Shown here in pieces: positions 46,476 to 58,979 of a DNA stretch of 64,000 nucleotides. Each line of letters starts with the position of its first letter. The first letter of the stretch is position 1. The notes beneath the pieces are model-generated. The model did not search any database. It was not told the DNA's origin and was given only the letters and a program-made list of their open reading frames with translations. The DNA lies in assembly GCF_023016115.1 (NCBI RefSeq), contig NZ_JALKBH010000001.1, positions 310,001-374,000 on the forward strand. The letters are read 5' to 3'. The translations under genes were made by a program, and so were the position numbers. This stretch comes from Alcanivorax sp. S6407 (GTDB lineage Bacteria; Pseudomonadota; Gammaproteobacteria; Pseudomonadales; Alcanivoracaceae).

Positions 46476-47214
46476 TCTGAACCATCACCTCTATCGGCAA
46501 CACCACCGTCTGCCGGGAAGTCTGGTAACTGCCGATCCTGCGTTGCCGGGTTTGGCTAACGGTATTGATGGCGCCCATCTGTTGCCATTGGCCGGGTTGC
46601 AGGCGCAGGGTGGAGCTGCTGTGTTGGGTATCCGCTATGCCCGGCCCGCCGGGTTGGTCATGGCGTTGCTGGATCTGCAGGGTAACACTTCCATCCGTGT
46701 TCACCTGCGGGGTGACCTGGATGCCTCGTTCCAGGGAATGCAGGTAGGTGCCGTTATCGCCGCCGCTCAAAGCCAGCAAGGTGCCCTGATTGATGCCCGC
46801 TGGGTAGCCGCTCAGGGTTCTTACCTGATAGTCGCTGTGCTGGCCTCCCTGTATGCGCTGTTGCTGGATCTGGATTGTGGCGTTGGTGCCGGAGAAAGTC
46901 CTGTGGGACAGTTCGACATCGGCGCCAAAACGCTCCCCGCTGCTGTTGCCAGCGCGACGTAAGTAGACTGTCACGGCCCGCGGCTTGCTGTTCAGCTCAC
47001 CCAGCACGGACTGTAGTTCGTTAAAGTTCTGCGGGGTGGTGCGTATGATCAACTTGCCTTGATAGGCATTCACCGTGCCGCCCTCCACGAGGAGGGACCC
47101 TATAACTGGTACCAGCGCTTCAGCATCGGGCCTGGAGATGACATGCATGGTCATCTGGGCTGACCAGCCAATCAGGCTCCAGCTCATCAGTAGCAAACAC
47201 AATAGGTGTCTCAT
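46465..47214 (-). CDS. Secretin-N0-like exported protein
   Basis: 249 aa. Signal peptide in residues 1-19 (hydrophobic, cut after GWSA). Residues 25-75 have the pattern of a secretin N0/N1 domain: VISRPDAEALVPVIGSLL, then LIIRTTPQNFNELQSVLGEL. Residues 80-249 are beta-rich (VTVYLRRAG..., VTLQIQQRHD, RQTVVLPIEVMVQI), resembling the edge of a secretin barrel but too short to be one. It could bind a type II or IV pilus secretin, or be a relic. Start 47214 is preferred over 47238 because it gives a clean signal peptide. Confidence 0.55.
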   Translation of the reverse strand: MRHLLCLLLMSWSLIGWSAQMTMHVISRPDAEALVPVIGSLLVEGGTVNAYQGKLIIRTTPQNFNELQSVLGELNSKPRAVTVYLRRAGNSSGERFGADVELSHRTFSGTNATIQIQQQRIQGGQHSDYQVRTLSGYPAGINQGTLLALSGGDNGTYLHSLERGIQVTPQVNTDGSVTLQIQQRHDQPGGPGIADTQHSSSTLRLQPGQWQQMGAINTVSQTRQRRIGSYQTSRQTVVLPIEVMVQISE

Positions 47215-47314
47215 CCCGTCGTTCCTGATGGTCCTCATTCTTTCACTCTAAACTGCATCCTGATGCTCTGACAGGCATAATGGCCGCCCGGTTCAATCTG
47301 TGAGATGTCTGCCT

Positions 47315-47986
47315 ATGTTTGCCAACAGCCGAGAGGTGCAGTCCAACCAGCAAGGGGTGCATACAGACCTTGAAAAGGTGGTACGGCGACATCTCGCCAG
47401 CCCCTGGCAGGCACCGCTGGCAGACTTTGACCGGGAGGCGTTCGCCGCAGCACTGGCCTGGCGACAGGCCCGGGGTATGGAGCGTCCGCTGATGCTGGAT
47501 AGCGGTTGTGGAACCGGGCGCTCATCCGTCCACCTGGCCCTGGCGAATCCTCAGGCACTGGTCATCGGGGTGGATCAGTCTGCTGATCGATTGACTAAGG
47601 CCGAGCGGCGTTTTGCGCCCTTGCCGGAAAACCTGCTGTTGTTACGCAGCGACTGTGCCGGCCTGTGGCGGCTGATGGTCGAGGCTGGCTGGAAATTGAC
47701 CCGGCACCAGATTCTCTATCCCAACCCCTGGCCCAAGAGCGCCCATCTCAAACGCCGCTGGCATGGCCATCCCGTGTGGCCGGCGGTACTGGCCCTGGGC
47801 GGCGAACTGGAATTGCGCAGTAACTGGCCCGTTTACCTGGAAGAGGTGAAAGCGGCGCTGGCGTTGAGTGGGCATCAGGCTGCTATTGAGCCTCTGCCGG
47901 AAGGTTATGAGCCGGTGACTGATTTTGAGGAGAAGTATCAGGCTAGTGGGCAGGTGAATTGGCGTCTCGTGGCGGAGATTTGCTAG
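47315..47986 (+). CDS. TrmB-like SAM-dependent methyltransferase
   Basis: 223 aa. The methyltransferase motif I reads MLDSGCGTGRSSVHLA and the tRNA (m7G46) methyltransferase signature is present in the form YPNPWPKSAHLKRRWHGHP. That matches TrmB (FPDPWPKKRHHKRR in E. coli) in the core but with Asn for the Asp and altered flanks. It may be a divergent paralogue rather than the housekeeping TrmB. A GTG reading from 47300 is possible; the ATG at 47315 is preferred. It is divergent from the secretin-like gene. Confidence 0.75.
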   Translation: MFANSREVQSNQQGVHTDLEKVVRRHLASPWQAPLADFDREAFAAALAWRQARGMERPLMLDSGCGTGRSSVHLALANPQALVIGVDQSADRLTKAERRFAPLPENLLLLRSDCAGLWRLMVEAGWKLTRHQILYPNPWPKSAHLKRRWHGHPVWPAVLALGGELELRSNWPVYLEEVKAALALSGHQAAIEPLPEGYEPVTDFEEKYQASGQVNWRLVAEIC

Positions 47987-48351
47987 CAGTTAACAGTTAA
48001 CAGTGAATAGTTAACAGCTTCGCGGGATGGTGGGGGTGCGACAGCAAGGCTGGTGGCCGCGTGCAAACGTTGAGAGGGGGTTTCGGGCGTTAACCATTCA
48101 GCTGCGTTTGAGCTTTTCTCAATCCCGGATCCTCGCTGTAGGAGCGAGCCTGCTCGCGATCCGAGCCCAGGCGAGGTTAGGATCCCAGAGGAGAGTTTAG
48201 AAAATCAAAAATCGACAACCTAACCAAGGCTTGAGATTTTGTCTTTCGAAACTCGTACCTGGAAACCCGCTTCCCGTGCCTCAAGACTCAGCCATCCTTC
48301 CCGTACCGGATGTCCTTCTTACCGCTTATAGCTGACAGCTCGCAGCTGTCT
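47987..48351. repeat. Composite repeat region filling a 365-bp convergent gap
   Basis: No gene was found here. In order: a CAGTTAA-type heptad arm (47987-48017) directly after the TrmB-like stop codon; a unique stretch; a REP-like hairpin (48137-48162, GTAGGAGCGAGCCTGCTCGC); a CGAAACT-type heptad array (48246-48281); and a GCTGACA-type heptad array (48323-48351) ending at the stop codon of the next gene. At least three arm types are therefore combined in one gap. Confidence 0.75.
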
Positions 48352-48849
48352 TTATAGCCGTAATTCCCTCAGCCCAGGATTGCTGCCGGCACGCTCCCAG
48401 ACGGTCTGGAAGTCGCGGGCGAGTCTGGGCGCGTGGGGGAGGCGGTGGGCGCTGAGGTGAATGCGGGCAGGGCGGGGCCAGCCTTTGGCTTCAAACAGTC
48501 CGGTGCCATCAGCGATCACGTGACAGGACTGATCGTCACGGTCATCTTTCTGGGTCTGGCGCAGATGTAGCCGGGAGGGCAGGCGACGAGCCAGATGAAT
48601 CAGGCGGTGGCCATCCCGAAGGGCGTTATCCGGATCATCAACCAGAATGCGGATGTCGACGCGTTCACTGCTGATGGCCAGGGCCTTGATGGCATCGCAG
48701 ACGTCACGGTCCGCAGTCAGCTCATCGAGCAGTGGCAAACGCAGCCACAGCGTGCGGTTGCAGGCCTGAATGAGCTGGGCCAGCCCGGGGCTGGCCTCAC
48801 TGCGGGACAGGGAGTGCAGGGTCTCGTCCTGGCCGATCTGGAGTGGCAT
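48352..48849 (-). CDS. Unknown protein, possibly DUF7931 (PLD-like) type
   Basis: 165 aa. The first part is helical (GLAQLIQACNRTLWLRLPLLDELTADR) and the middle has RVDIRILVDDPDNALRDGHRLIHLARRLPSR in parts, resembling half of a phospholipase-D-like domain; homologues in pseudomonads are fused to or next to a GNAT domain. No HKD motif was seen, so it is likely non-catalytic. It begins 5 bp after the GNAT gene stop, forming an operon with it and roxA. The function is unknown. Confidence 0.55.
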   Translation of the reverse strand: MPLQIGQDETLHSLSRSEASPGLAQLIQACNRTLWLRLPLLDELTADRDVCDAIKALAISSERVDIRILVDDPDNALRDGHRLIHLARRLPSRLHLRQTQKDDRDDQSCHVIADGTGLFEAKGWPRPARIHLSAHRLPHAPRLARDFQTVWERAGSNPGLRELRL

Positions 48850-48854
48850 ATCCG

Positions 48855-49280
48855 TCAGAGCAGGGGTTTGAACATCTGGCGGTGTGGGATATTGGCATCC
48901 ATGAAGATGCCGCCGGTCACTGAAAAGCCGGCAGCCTCATAGAAGCTGGTGGCATGGGTCTGGGCGTGCAGGAAGATCTCTTCCATGCCTCTGGCACGGG
49001 CGGCTTCTTCTGCGGCAACCAGCAGTGAGCTGCCGACGCCATAGTTGCGTTGCTCTGAGAGTACGCACAGACGGCTGATCTGTCCGGTCGGCAGCAACCG
49101 AATGCAGCCCACCGGCTTCCGGCCTGCATCCATGGCAAGGAAATGAACCGCCTCCTGGTCCTCCCCATCCCATTCCAGCTCTTCGGGGACGTGTTGTTCG
49201 TCAATAAAGACTCTCTGGCGAAGGGCGCGCAGGGCCTCTTCATGTTCGTCCCAACGGGTTTCGATGATGCTGATAGCCAT
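48855..49280 (-). CDS. GNAT-family N-acetyltransferase
   Basis: 141 aa. Acetyl-CoA motif A is seen as ISRLCVLSEQRNYGVGSSLL, preceded by KPVGCIRLLPTG; the C-terminal HAQTHATSFYEAAGF ends the fold. The EEALRALRQRVFIDEQHVPEE start is that of the ElaA-like GNAT subgroup. Substrate is unknown. ATG at 49280 lies 10 bp after the roxA stop; a start at 49328 would overlap roxA. It is part of roxA-GNAT-DUF operon. Confidence 0.83.
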   Translation of the reverse strand: MAISIIETRWDEHEEALRALRQRVFIDEQHVPEELEWDGEDQEAVHFLAMDAGRKPVGCIRLLPTGQISRLCVLSEQRNYGVGSSLLVAAEEAARARGMEEIFLHAQTHATSFYEAAGFSVTGGIFMDANIPHRQMFKPLL

Positions 49281-49290
49281 GGGCTTCTCG

Positions 49291-50418
49291 TTATAGTGGG
49301 GCGAAATAGCCCTGTTCAATCCATTCATGAAGCAATTCCTGGGCGGTGTCTGTCATGACCGCTTCCAGCTCGTGTTGTGTGTAGCGTCTTTGGCTGGCCA
49401 GAAGATGCACCAGCGGACGTTGTTTTTCTGTGAGCGAGTGCGCTTCACCGTTAAGCCACACCCGATTTCCCTGCATCAGCAGGCGGGTACTGCCATGGCG
49501 AACCAGCGCAATTTGCCCGTCGCGCATGCGAATATGGTGGTCATCAACGGCAAATTCAAGCCCATCCTGCCGAGGGGTGGAGAGCCAGCGATAAACCGCT
49601 CTCTCAATGGCCTCCGGGTTGAGCAGATCCAGCGCGCCACGGACCAGTTGCTGGCGATCGGCATCGGCAAGCACGGCCGGATTGTCGGTGATGGTTCGCT
49701 GCGGGTCACTGAAAAGCTCGCTGTCCGCCTCTGCCAGACACTCACCGGCAATTTCCGCCATCAGCATCTGGTAATCCGGGGCCCTGAAACCCACCGACCA
49801 GGTGATGCAATCGCTATCCTCGGCGACGCCGTGGTGGGCCACCCCGGGGGGCAGATAGAGCACGTCGCCGGGTCGGGCGACAAACTCTTCTTCAACCGCC
49901 ATTTCTGACAGTAGTTTTAGATCCGGGTGCGGCTGTCGGGGGCTGTTGTCATCACTGACCTGGCCAATCTGCCAGCGGCGGGTGCCACTGGCCTGGATCA
50001 GGAAGACGTCATAACGGTCGAAATGCGGGCCCACACTGCCGCCCCTGGTGGCGTAGCTCATCATGATGTCTTCGAGACGCCAGTTGGGCAGGAAGTTGAA
50101 GCAGTCCAGCAGCAGGGAGGTTTCCGTGAGGAAGTGATCCACGGACTGCACCAGCAGGGTCCAGTTTTCCTCACCAAGGCCATCGAACACGGTTTCTTCA
50201 AGGGGCCCCTGGGTGAGGCTCCAAGGGCCATTGCCGGCACCCTCGATAATGCGTGCCTCCACGCCATCTTCCAGTGCCAGACCTGCCAGGGTGTCGGCAT
50301 CCGGGCTGTCCAGACCACTGGCGGCTGCCGGCATGAACAGGGGCTGCTTCTGCCAGTACTCGCGCAGGAAGTCCTCCGCCGGCATCGGCAGCACAAATTC
50401 AGGGAGGGAAGAGGGCAT
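49291..50418 (-). CDS. roxA: Ribosomal protein L16 3-hydroxylase (JmjC oxygenase)
   Basis: 375 aa, the RoxA/YcfD family. The 2-oxoglutarate/Fe(II) site is visible as HFDRYD (the HxD pair) and a downstream histidine in PPGVAHHGV. N-terminal FLREYWQKQPLFM is a family hallmark. RoxA hydroxylates Arg81 of ribosomal protein L16. It lies 49 bp after purB and before the GNAT gene on the same strand. Confidence 0.92.
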   Translation of the reverse strand: MPSSLPEFVLPMPAEDFLREYWQKQPLFMPAAASGLDSPDADTLAGLALEDGVEARIIEGAGNGPWSLTQGPLEETVFDGLGEENWTLLVQSVDHFLTETSLLLDCFNFLPNWRLEDIMMSYATRGGSVGPHFDRYDVFLIQASGTRRWQIGQVSDDNSPRQPHPDLKLLSEMAVEEEFVARPGDVLYLPPGVAHHGVAEDSDCITWSVGFRAPDYQMLMAEIAGECLAEADSELFSDPQRTITDNPAVLADADRQQLVRGALDLLNPEAIERAVYRWLSTPRQDGLEFAVDDHHIRMRDGQIALVRHGSTRLLMQGNRVWLNGEAHSLTEKQRPLVHLLASQRRYTQHELEAVMTDTAQELLHEWIEQGYFAPL

Positions 50419-50467
50419 GAATTGATCCCCGCCGGATCGGGGGCAGCGGGCTGCCCCCGTCCAGACG

Positions 50468-51841
<1,374 letters not shown>

Positions 51842-51980
51842 TCAGGCTCCGGAAATCATCCAAATAGGGTTTTAAAGCGGCGCAATGATACAGCAAAAAG
51901 GGCGGGGTTGCGTGTTTGATTGAACCTTGCCGCGCCCGGCAGCGTGGCTGGCGAAATCGGGTTGCTGAGGGCAGGGCAAG

Positions 51981-52072
51981 TTACGAGTTTCGAGTTACGA
52001 GTAGCGAAAGGCAAAAGCGAAAATCGGGGGAGGGTTTTGATCTTCGAAACTCGCTTCTCGAAACTCGCTACT
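51981..52072. repeat. Heptad-periodic inverted repeat, CGAGTTT type
   Basis: Left arm (51981-52007: ACGAGTT, TCGAGTT, ACGAGTA, GCGAAAG) and right arm (52041-52072: CGAAACT, CGCTTCT, CGAAACT, CGCTACT) are inverted around a 33-bp AT-rich centre. It lies in the same-direction gap between hflD and purB (51838-52160), the one example of this arm type outside a convergent gap. The remaining part of the gap is featureless. Confidence 0.7.
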
Positions 52073-52159
52073 TTCCCCAGGGTCTCCCCTTCGGCGATTG
52101 CCTCCGCTGCACTCCGGTTCATGCAGCGTCGAACAATTTACTTTAGGTTTGATTTATAA

Positions 52160-52792
52160 CTAATTGATATTAATTGATTCCAGGGTGGCAAGAATCTGCT
52201 TTCGCTTGAACAGCAGGTGCCAGCGCTTGCCGCCCAGTTGTTGCCACAGGAAGGCGGCGCGGACGCCGCACAGAAACAGGGTGCGGATGCGGGCGGCCTT
52301 GTCTTCGTCCTGCAGGTGGGAGGGCTCTCCCTTGACCTGGATGCGGAAACGGAAGGTGCCCAGGGTGTCCACATAGATGCTGGCCAGGCGATGGCAGAAC
52401 GCATCATCAGCCAGATCGCTGAAGTGTGCCTGCTGGCCATTGAGCGCCATCAGACGGTGTCGCAGGATATTGGTGGTATCGGCATTCTTGCCGAGCTTGG
52501 CAGCAAGGTGCAGCAGGGCAAGGCCGTAGTTGAGTGGGCGCAGAGAGGCTCCGCCGCTGTTGCGATTGAGGCTCAGCTCAAGCAGTGCGATGCCTTCGCG
52601 CAGCAGTTCCGGTTGCGGGTAAATGCTCTCGAAGCTGTCTGCATCCAGCGCCATCACACCCTGAATCAAGGCACGCAGGGGGCGGGGATCGCAGTCCCCG
52701 CGCAGGGCGATATCATCGCCCAGTTGGGCGGCCTGAAAGACGGCGGCCAGTGCCAGCACCTGCTGTTGTTCCGGGGTGAAACGCTCACTCAT
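52160..52792 (-). CDS. hflD: HflD-like lysogenisation/high-frequency regulator
   Basis: 210 aa cytoplasmic, mostly helical protein. QVLALAAVFQAAQLGDDIALRGDCDP is the usual HflD start, with LLREGIALLELSLNRNSG further on and GVRAAFLWQQLGGKRWHLLFKRKQ at the end. E. coli HflD binds phage CII; the broad distribution next to mnmA implies a more general role. The ATG at 52792 is chosen because longer in-frame codons lack homologue-like sequence. It starts 13 bp after mnmA. Confidence 0.88.
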   Translation of the reverse strand: MSERFTPEQQQVLALAAVFQAAQLGDDIALRGDCDPRPLRALIQGVMALDADSFESIYPQPELLREGIALLELSLNRNSGGASLRPLNYGLALLHLAAKLGKNADTTNILRHRLMALNGQQAHFSDLADDAFCHRLASIYVDTLGTFRFRIQVKGEPSHLQDEDKAARIRTLFLCGVRAAFLWQQLGGKRWHLLFKRKQILATLESININ

Positions 52793-52805
52793 GGCAGATC
52801 CTCGC

Positions 52806-53918
52806 TTAGCGGGTGGATTCGATGGGGGCGCCGCCGAGACAGACCTGGTCATCGTAGAAGACCACGGATTGCCCCGGGGTGACGGCTCGTTGTGGCTCAT
52901 CAAACACCACATGGACGCGGCCATCACCGGCATCGCTCACGGTGCAGGCCTGGTCAGGCTGGCGGTAGCGGGTCTTGGCGGTGAGTCTGGCGGGTAACTC
53001 CGGTGGCTGCAGGGCAACCCACTGCATCGGGGCACTGGTCAGCTCACGGCTGTAGAGCAGGGGGTGCTCGGTGCCCTGTACCGCAATCAGCACATTGCGC
53101 TCCAGATCCTTGCCTGCCACGTACCAGGGGGCGTCGCTGGCGTCGGCTCGTCCGCCGATGCCCAGCCCCTGGCGCTGACCCAGGGTGTAATACATCAGGC
53201 CGTCGTGGTCGCCAATCACATTGCCGTGATCGTCCTCGATCTTGCCGGGCTGGGCCGGCAGATACTGTTCCAGGAAGTCCTTGAAGCGGCGCTCGCCAAT
53301 GAAGCAGATACCGGTGGAATCCTTCTTCTTGTGATTGGCGAAGCCTTTTTCCTCGGCAATGCGGCGGACCTCGGGCTTTTCCAGATCGCCGAGCGGAAAC
53401 AGGGTCTGGTCGAACTTTCGATAATCTACCGCATGCAGGAAGTAGGTCTGGTCCTTGTTGTTGTCCACCGCGCGCAGCAATTTGGCCGGACCGTTGTGAT
53501 CCACCTGGGCATAGTGACCGGTGGCAATATAGTCTGCCCCCAGGGTGACGGCATGATCGAGAAACGCCTGAAACTTGATTTCCTTGTTGCACAGGATGTC
53601 GGGATTGGGGGTGCGGCCAGCCCGGTACTCCTCCAGGAAGTGCTCGAATACACGGTCCCAGTATTCCGCTGCAAAATTGGCGGTATGCAGTTCAATCCCC
53701 AGCACCCCCGCTACCTGCATGGCATCCAGCAGGTCCTCCCGGGCGGTGCAATACTCGGTGCCGTCGTCCTCGTTCCAGTTCTTCATGAACAGGCCTTCCA
53801 CCTGGTACCCGGCATCGATCAGGCGGGCGGCGGCGACGGAGGAGTCCACACCACCGGACATGCCGACAATGACGCGGGTCTCTTGAGGGGCTTTCTTCAT
53901 CATGTTGCCTATGGCCAT
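52806..53918 (-). CDS. mnmA: tRNA-specific 2-thiouridylase
   Basis: 370 aa. PP-loop GMSGGVDSS near the N-terminus, catalytic cysteines in CNKEIKF and STGICFIGE, and C-terminal beta-barrel domain, all as in MnmA. It makes s2U34 in Lys, Glu and Gln tRNAs. The ATG at 53918 overlaps the nudJ stop by one base (TAATG), so the two are coupled; nearby ATGs at 53903/53900 are alternatives. This order nudJ-mnmA-hflD is common in gammaproteobacteria. Confidence 0.96.
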   Translation of the reverse strand: MAIGNMMKKAPQETRVIVGMSGGVDSSVAAARLIDAGYQVEGLFMKNWNEDDGTEYCTAREDLLDAMQVAGVLGIELHTANFAAEYWDRVFEHFLEEYRAGRTPNPDILCNKEIKFQAFLDHAVTLGADYIATGHYAQVDHNGPAKLLRAVDNNKDQTYFLHAVDYRKFDQTLFPLGDLEKPEVRRIAEEKGFANHKKKDSTGICFIGERRFKDFLEQYLPAQPGKIEDDHGNVIGDHDGLMYYTLGQRQGLGIGGRADASDAPWYVAGKDLERNVLIAVQGTEHPLLYSRELTSAPMQWVALQPPELPARLTAKTRYRQPDQACTVSDAGDGRVHVVFDEPQRAVTPGQSVVFYDDQVCLGGAPIESTR

Positions 53919-54385
53919 TAGCCGCGCTGCAGCGGCCAGGGGTGCTGGTAGATGCTGTCGAGGGGCAGGCGGCGGCCGGAAAGATAATCATCCAGGCAGC
54001 GCTCCACCAGGGCACTTCGGTGCTGCTCGCGCTGGGCGCGCAATTCTTCCGGTGTCATCCACACCGCTTCCAGAATGCCGGTATCCAGCTTCTGGCGAGG
54101 ATCATGGCTAATCGGTCGGGCCACGAAGCAGGTACGGTAATAGACTCCGCCACCCTTGACTGGCTGAAAGATATACCAGCCCAACAGATCAGTGATTTCT
54201 ACCTGCCAGGCGGTTTCCTCAAGGGTTTCCCGGTAGGCGGCCTGGATCAGGGTTTCGCCGAATTCGGCATGGCCTGCGGGCTGGTTGATGACTTCCTTGC
54301 CCTTGCTCATTTCGCGTACAAAGAGAAAGCGGCCGTCTTGTTCCACCACGCAGGCCACAGTAATGTGCGGCTCGAAGCTGTTCAT
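53918..54385 (-). CDS. nudJ: Nudix hydrolase NudJ-like
   Basis: 155 aa, similar to NudJ (about 153 aa). The Nudix box is seen as [23 protein letters not shown] with the REx2-3EE core (RETLEET). NudJ removes phosphate from HMP-PP (a thiamine precursor) and other nucleoside di- and triphosphates. The ATG at 54385 lacks a clear ribosome site, but the longer reading to 54430 shows no family-like sequence. It overlaps mnmA by one base. Confidence 0.85.
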   Translation of the reverse strand: MNSFEPHITVACVVEQDGRFLFVREMSKGKEVINQPAGHAEFGETLIQAAYRETLEETAWQVEITDLLGWYIFQPVKGGGVYYRTCFVARPISHDPRQKLDTGILEAVWMTPEELRAQREQHRSALVERCLDDYLSGRRLPLDSIYQHPWPLQRG

Positions 54386-54495
54386 AGCAATTCTGCCAAT
54401 ACGGGTGCCCAACCGCGCAGGATCAGGCACGATGCTGTATGGAAAGGCGGGAATGGTAGCGCAGCCAGCGCTTCGACAACAGGCCGGGAGTGAGG

Positions 54496-54990
54496 ATGTC
54501 AGAGGATCGCTTTACCCATCTGGATGACCAGGGGCAGGCTCAGATGGTGGATGTCACAGAGAAGGCGGTGACCCAGCGAACAGCGGTGGCCGAGGCGAGG
54601 GTGCGAATGCAGCCCGCGACACTGGCCATGATCCTGGATCACCGCCATCCCAAGGGCGATGTACTGGCCACCGCGCGGATTGCCGGTATTCAGGCGGCCA
54701 AGAAAACCTGGGATCTGATTCCGTTATGCCACCCCTTGTTGTTGACCAAGGTCACGGTGAATATCGAGGCGGAAGGAGAGGATGCGCTCAGGATCGAGAC
54801 CCTGTGCCGTCTCAGTGGCACCACCGGAGTGGAGATGGAGGCGCTGACAGCGGCATCGGTGGCGGCGCTCACACTCTATGACATGTGCAAGGCGGTGGAC
54901 CGCGGCATGGTAATTGAAAGTGTCTGCCTGCTGGAAAAGGCGGGGGGCCGTAGTGGCCATTACCGCCGTGAAGAATCAGGAAAAGGGTAA
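54496..54990 (+). CDS. moaC: Cyclic pyranopterin monophosphate synthase
   Basis: 164 aa. MoaC motifs [37 protein letters not shown] in parts and [25 protein letters not shown] in parts. With MoaA it converts GTP to cPMP in molybdenum cofactor synthesis; moaA is not in the window. GGAG lies 5 bp before ATG 54496. moaD follows after 4 bp, making a moaCDE operon. Confidence 0.95.
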   Translation: MSEDRFTHLDDQGQAQMVDVTEKAVTQRTAVAEARVRMQPATLAMILDHRHPKGDVLATARIAGIQAAKKTWDLIPLCHPLLLTKVTVNIEAEGEDALRIETLCRLSGTTGVEMEALTAASVAALTLYDMCKAVDRGMVIESVCLLEKAGGRSGHYRREESGKG

Positions 54991-54994
54991 CAGG

Positions 54995-55249
54995 ATGATT
55001 CAGGTGCGTTTCTTTGCTGCGCTGCGTGAAAGGGCTGGGCGGGAAGTGTTGGAGATGACGCTGCCGGACGGGGTCTCTACCGTGGGCGAGCTGGTCTCCT
55101 GGCTGGAAGAAAGTGATGAGACCCTGGGCCGGGCTCTGGCGGCCACCCCTTGCCGGATGGTGGCAGTGAACGAGGTACTGGCTAGCGAAGCGTCAGACAT
55201 CGAGGATGGCGATGTGGTGGCATTGTTTCCGCCGGTGACCGGCGGATGA
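54995..55249 (+). CDS. moaD: Molybdopterin synthase small subunit
   Basis: 84 aa ubiquitin-like sulfur carrier ending in the required Gly-Gly (PPVTGG). The ATG at 54995 follows AACAGG. The C-terminal glycine is thiocarboxylated and gives sulfur to cPMP with MoaE. It overlaps moaE by 4 bp (GGATGA), so stoichiometric translation is likely. Longer in-frame reading from 54914 would run into moaC and is rejected. Confidence 0.94.
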   Translation: MIQVRFFAALRERAGREVLEMTLPDGVSTVGELVSWLEESDETLGRALAATPCRMVAVNEVLASEASDIEDGDVVALFPPVTGG

Positions 55250-55719
55250 AGACCCATATCGGTATTCAGTCGGCACCACTGGAGAGTGGCGCGCCATTGC
55301 AGTGGCTGCATGATCAGGGGCTGAGCGGTGCGATTGTGCAGTTCTCCGGCCATGTCCGTGACGAGAACGGGAGGGTAGAGGCGCTGCATCTGGAGCATTA
55401 TCCAGGAATGACTGAACGACTGTTGGGCACCATTGTCGAGCATGCCGAACACCGATGGCCCCTTAACGGTGCCTGGGTGGTGCACCGGGTCGGCACCATG
55501 ACCCGGGGCGACGAGATTGTTCAGGTGGCAGTGAGTGCTGAGCATCGACAGGCGGCGTTTGACGCCTGTAGCTACATCATGGATGTGCTGAAAACCCGGG
55601 CGCCTTTCTGGAAGAAAGAGCTTATCGACGGCCGCTGGCACTGGGTCGAGGCCCGCGAGCGCGACGCCCTTGCGGCTTCCGCCTGGCTGGGCGACGAGCC
55701 GGAGCATGAACCTCGCTAG
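55246..55719 (+). CDS. moaE: Molybdopterin synthase large subunit
   Basis: 157 aa. MoaE features: [25 protein letters not shown] in parts, [35 protein letters not shown] in parts, and [10 protein letters not shown] with the catalytic lysine pair. It forms the heterotetramer with MoaD. The ATG overlaps the moaD stop. Its last 98 bp overlap the 3' end of rluE on the opposite strand, an unusually long convergent overlap. Confidence 0.95.
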   Translation: MKTHIGIQSAPLESGAPLQWLHDQGLSGAIVQFSGHVRDENGRVEALHLEHYPGMTERLLGTIVEHAEHRWPLNGAWVVHRVGTMTRGDEIVQVAVSAEHRQAAFDACSYIMDVLKTRAPFWKKELIDGRWHWVEARERDALAASAWLGDEPEHEPR

Positions 55720-56245
55720 CCCGCCATTCTCCGGGCTGCAGCCCCTCCAGGCACCAGTCACCAATCTGCCAGCGAACCAGTCGCAGGGTCGGGAAACCGA
55801 TGGCTGCGGTCATGCGCCTGACCTGGCGGTTTCGACCTTCGTCTATGGTGAGTTTGATCCAGCTATCGGCTACCGTTTTGCGTGAGCGCACCGGCGGATT
55901 CCGCGGCCACAGTGACGGAGCATCGATCCGTTCCACCTGGGCAGGCCGGGTGGGGCCGTCCTTGAGAGTGATGCCCTGGCGTAATTTTTGCAGATCCTGG
56001 GCCCCGGGCTGACCCTCCACTTGCACCAGGTAGGTCTTGGGTAGATGGAAGCGTGGACTGCTGATTCGAGCCTGAAGGCTGCCGTCATCGGTCAGCAACA
56101 ACAGGCCTTCAGAATCCCAGTCCAGACGTCCGGCCGGGTAGACCCCGGGAACAGGCACAAACTCACTGAGAGTGCGCCTTCCCTTGTCGTCCTGAAACTG
56201 GGATAAAACCTGAAATGGCTTGTTGAGCAAGATCAATTGCGCCAT
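55622..56245 (-). CDS. rluE: 23S rRNA pseudouridine synthase E
   Basis: 207 aa RsuA/RluE-type enzyme without an S4 domain. The catalytic motif [17 protein letters not shown] includes the essential aspartate; KTYLVQVEG and [24 protein letters not shown] in parts complete the fold. RluE makes pseudouridine at 2457 of 23S rRNA. The last 32 residues are a basic Arg/Pro/Ala tail read antisense to the moaE end. Start 56245 (ATG, MAQLIL) is preferred over 56257. Confidence 0.9.
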   Translation of the reverse strand: MAQLILLNKPFQVLSQFQDDKGRRTLSEFVPVPGVYPAGRLDWDSEGLLLLTDDGSLQARISSPRFHLPKTYLVQVEGQPGAQDLQKLRQGITLKDGPTRPAQVERIDAPSLWPRNPPVRSRKTVADSWIKLTIDEGRNRQVRRMTAAIGFPTLRLVRWQIGDWCLEGLQPGEWRASEVHAPARRPARRKPQGRRARGPRPSASGRR

Positions 56246-56393
56246 GGGGCCTGACAATCCTTATGGTCTCGATTGATAAAATGCGTCGTGTCACTGTCGA
56301 CCTGCGCTAACAAGGCTAAACGGTCGGTGCTATACTGGCCAGTGCAAGCCGACTACGGTTTTTTGAGGGAGTAGCCTTTTCAAGACCCGCTGA

Positions 56394-58685
<2,292 letters not shown>

Positions 58686-58724
58686 TTGCCGGCGCCACGT
58701 TGTCGCCTTTAGGTGGCAATGATT

Positions 58725-58757
58725 AAAAAACGGGCCTCTCGAGGCCCGTTTTTTTTG
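58725..58757 (+). terminator. Rho-independent terminator after icd
   Basis: CGGGCCTC-TC-GAGGCCCG forms a strong stem flanked by six A before and eight T after, 40 bp after the icd stop. The flanking A and T runs make it possibly bidirectional, but cspD on the other strand is farther away. Confidence 0.9.
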
Positions 58758-58770
58758 GCCGCTCTGTGGC

Positions 58771-58806
58771 TGCTGCACGCTTCACGCATCATGCTGCACG
58801 CGTAAG
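58771..58806. repeat. Heptad array, TGCTGCA/CGCTTCA type, beside terminator
   Basis: TGCTGCA, CGCTTCA, CGCATCA, TGCTGCA, CGCGTAA follow each other in 7-bp steps, starting 14 bp after the icd terminator. The rest of the icd-cspD gap (58807-58980) shows no gene on either strand that can be supported. Confidence 0.6.
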
Positions 58807-58979
58807 GGCAAACCGGGTGGGGCTGACCGTTGTGTGTGGAGTGGATGGCAAAAGACAAGATGGGCGGGGCAGGGCTGCGTTCCGCCAGAGAGTGGTGTCA
58901 GGAGGCTGCCGCACCGTTTGTGAGTGACGTGGCGGGGCGGCAGACGCTGTTCAGGAGGTCAGATGGATCTGCCGCCAGA

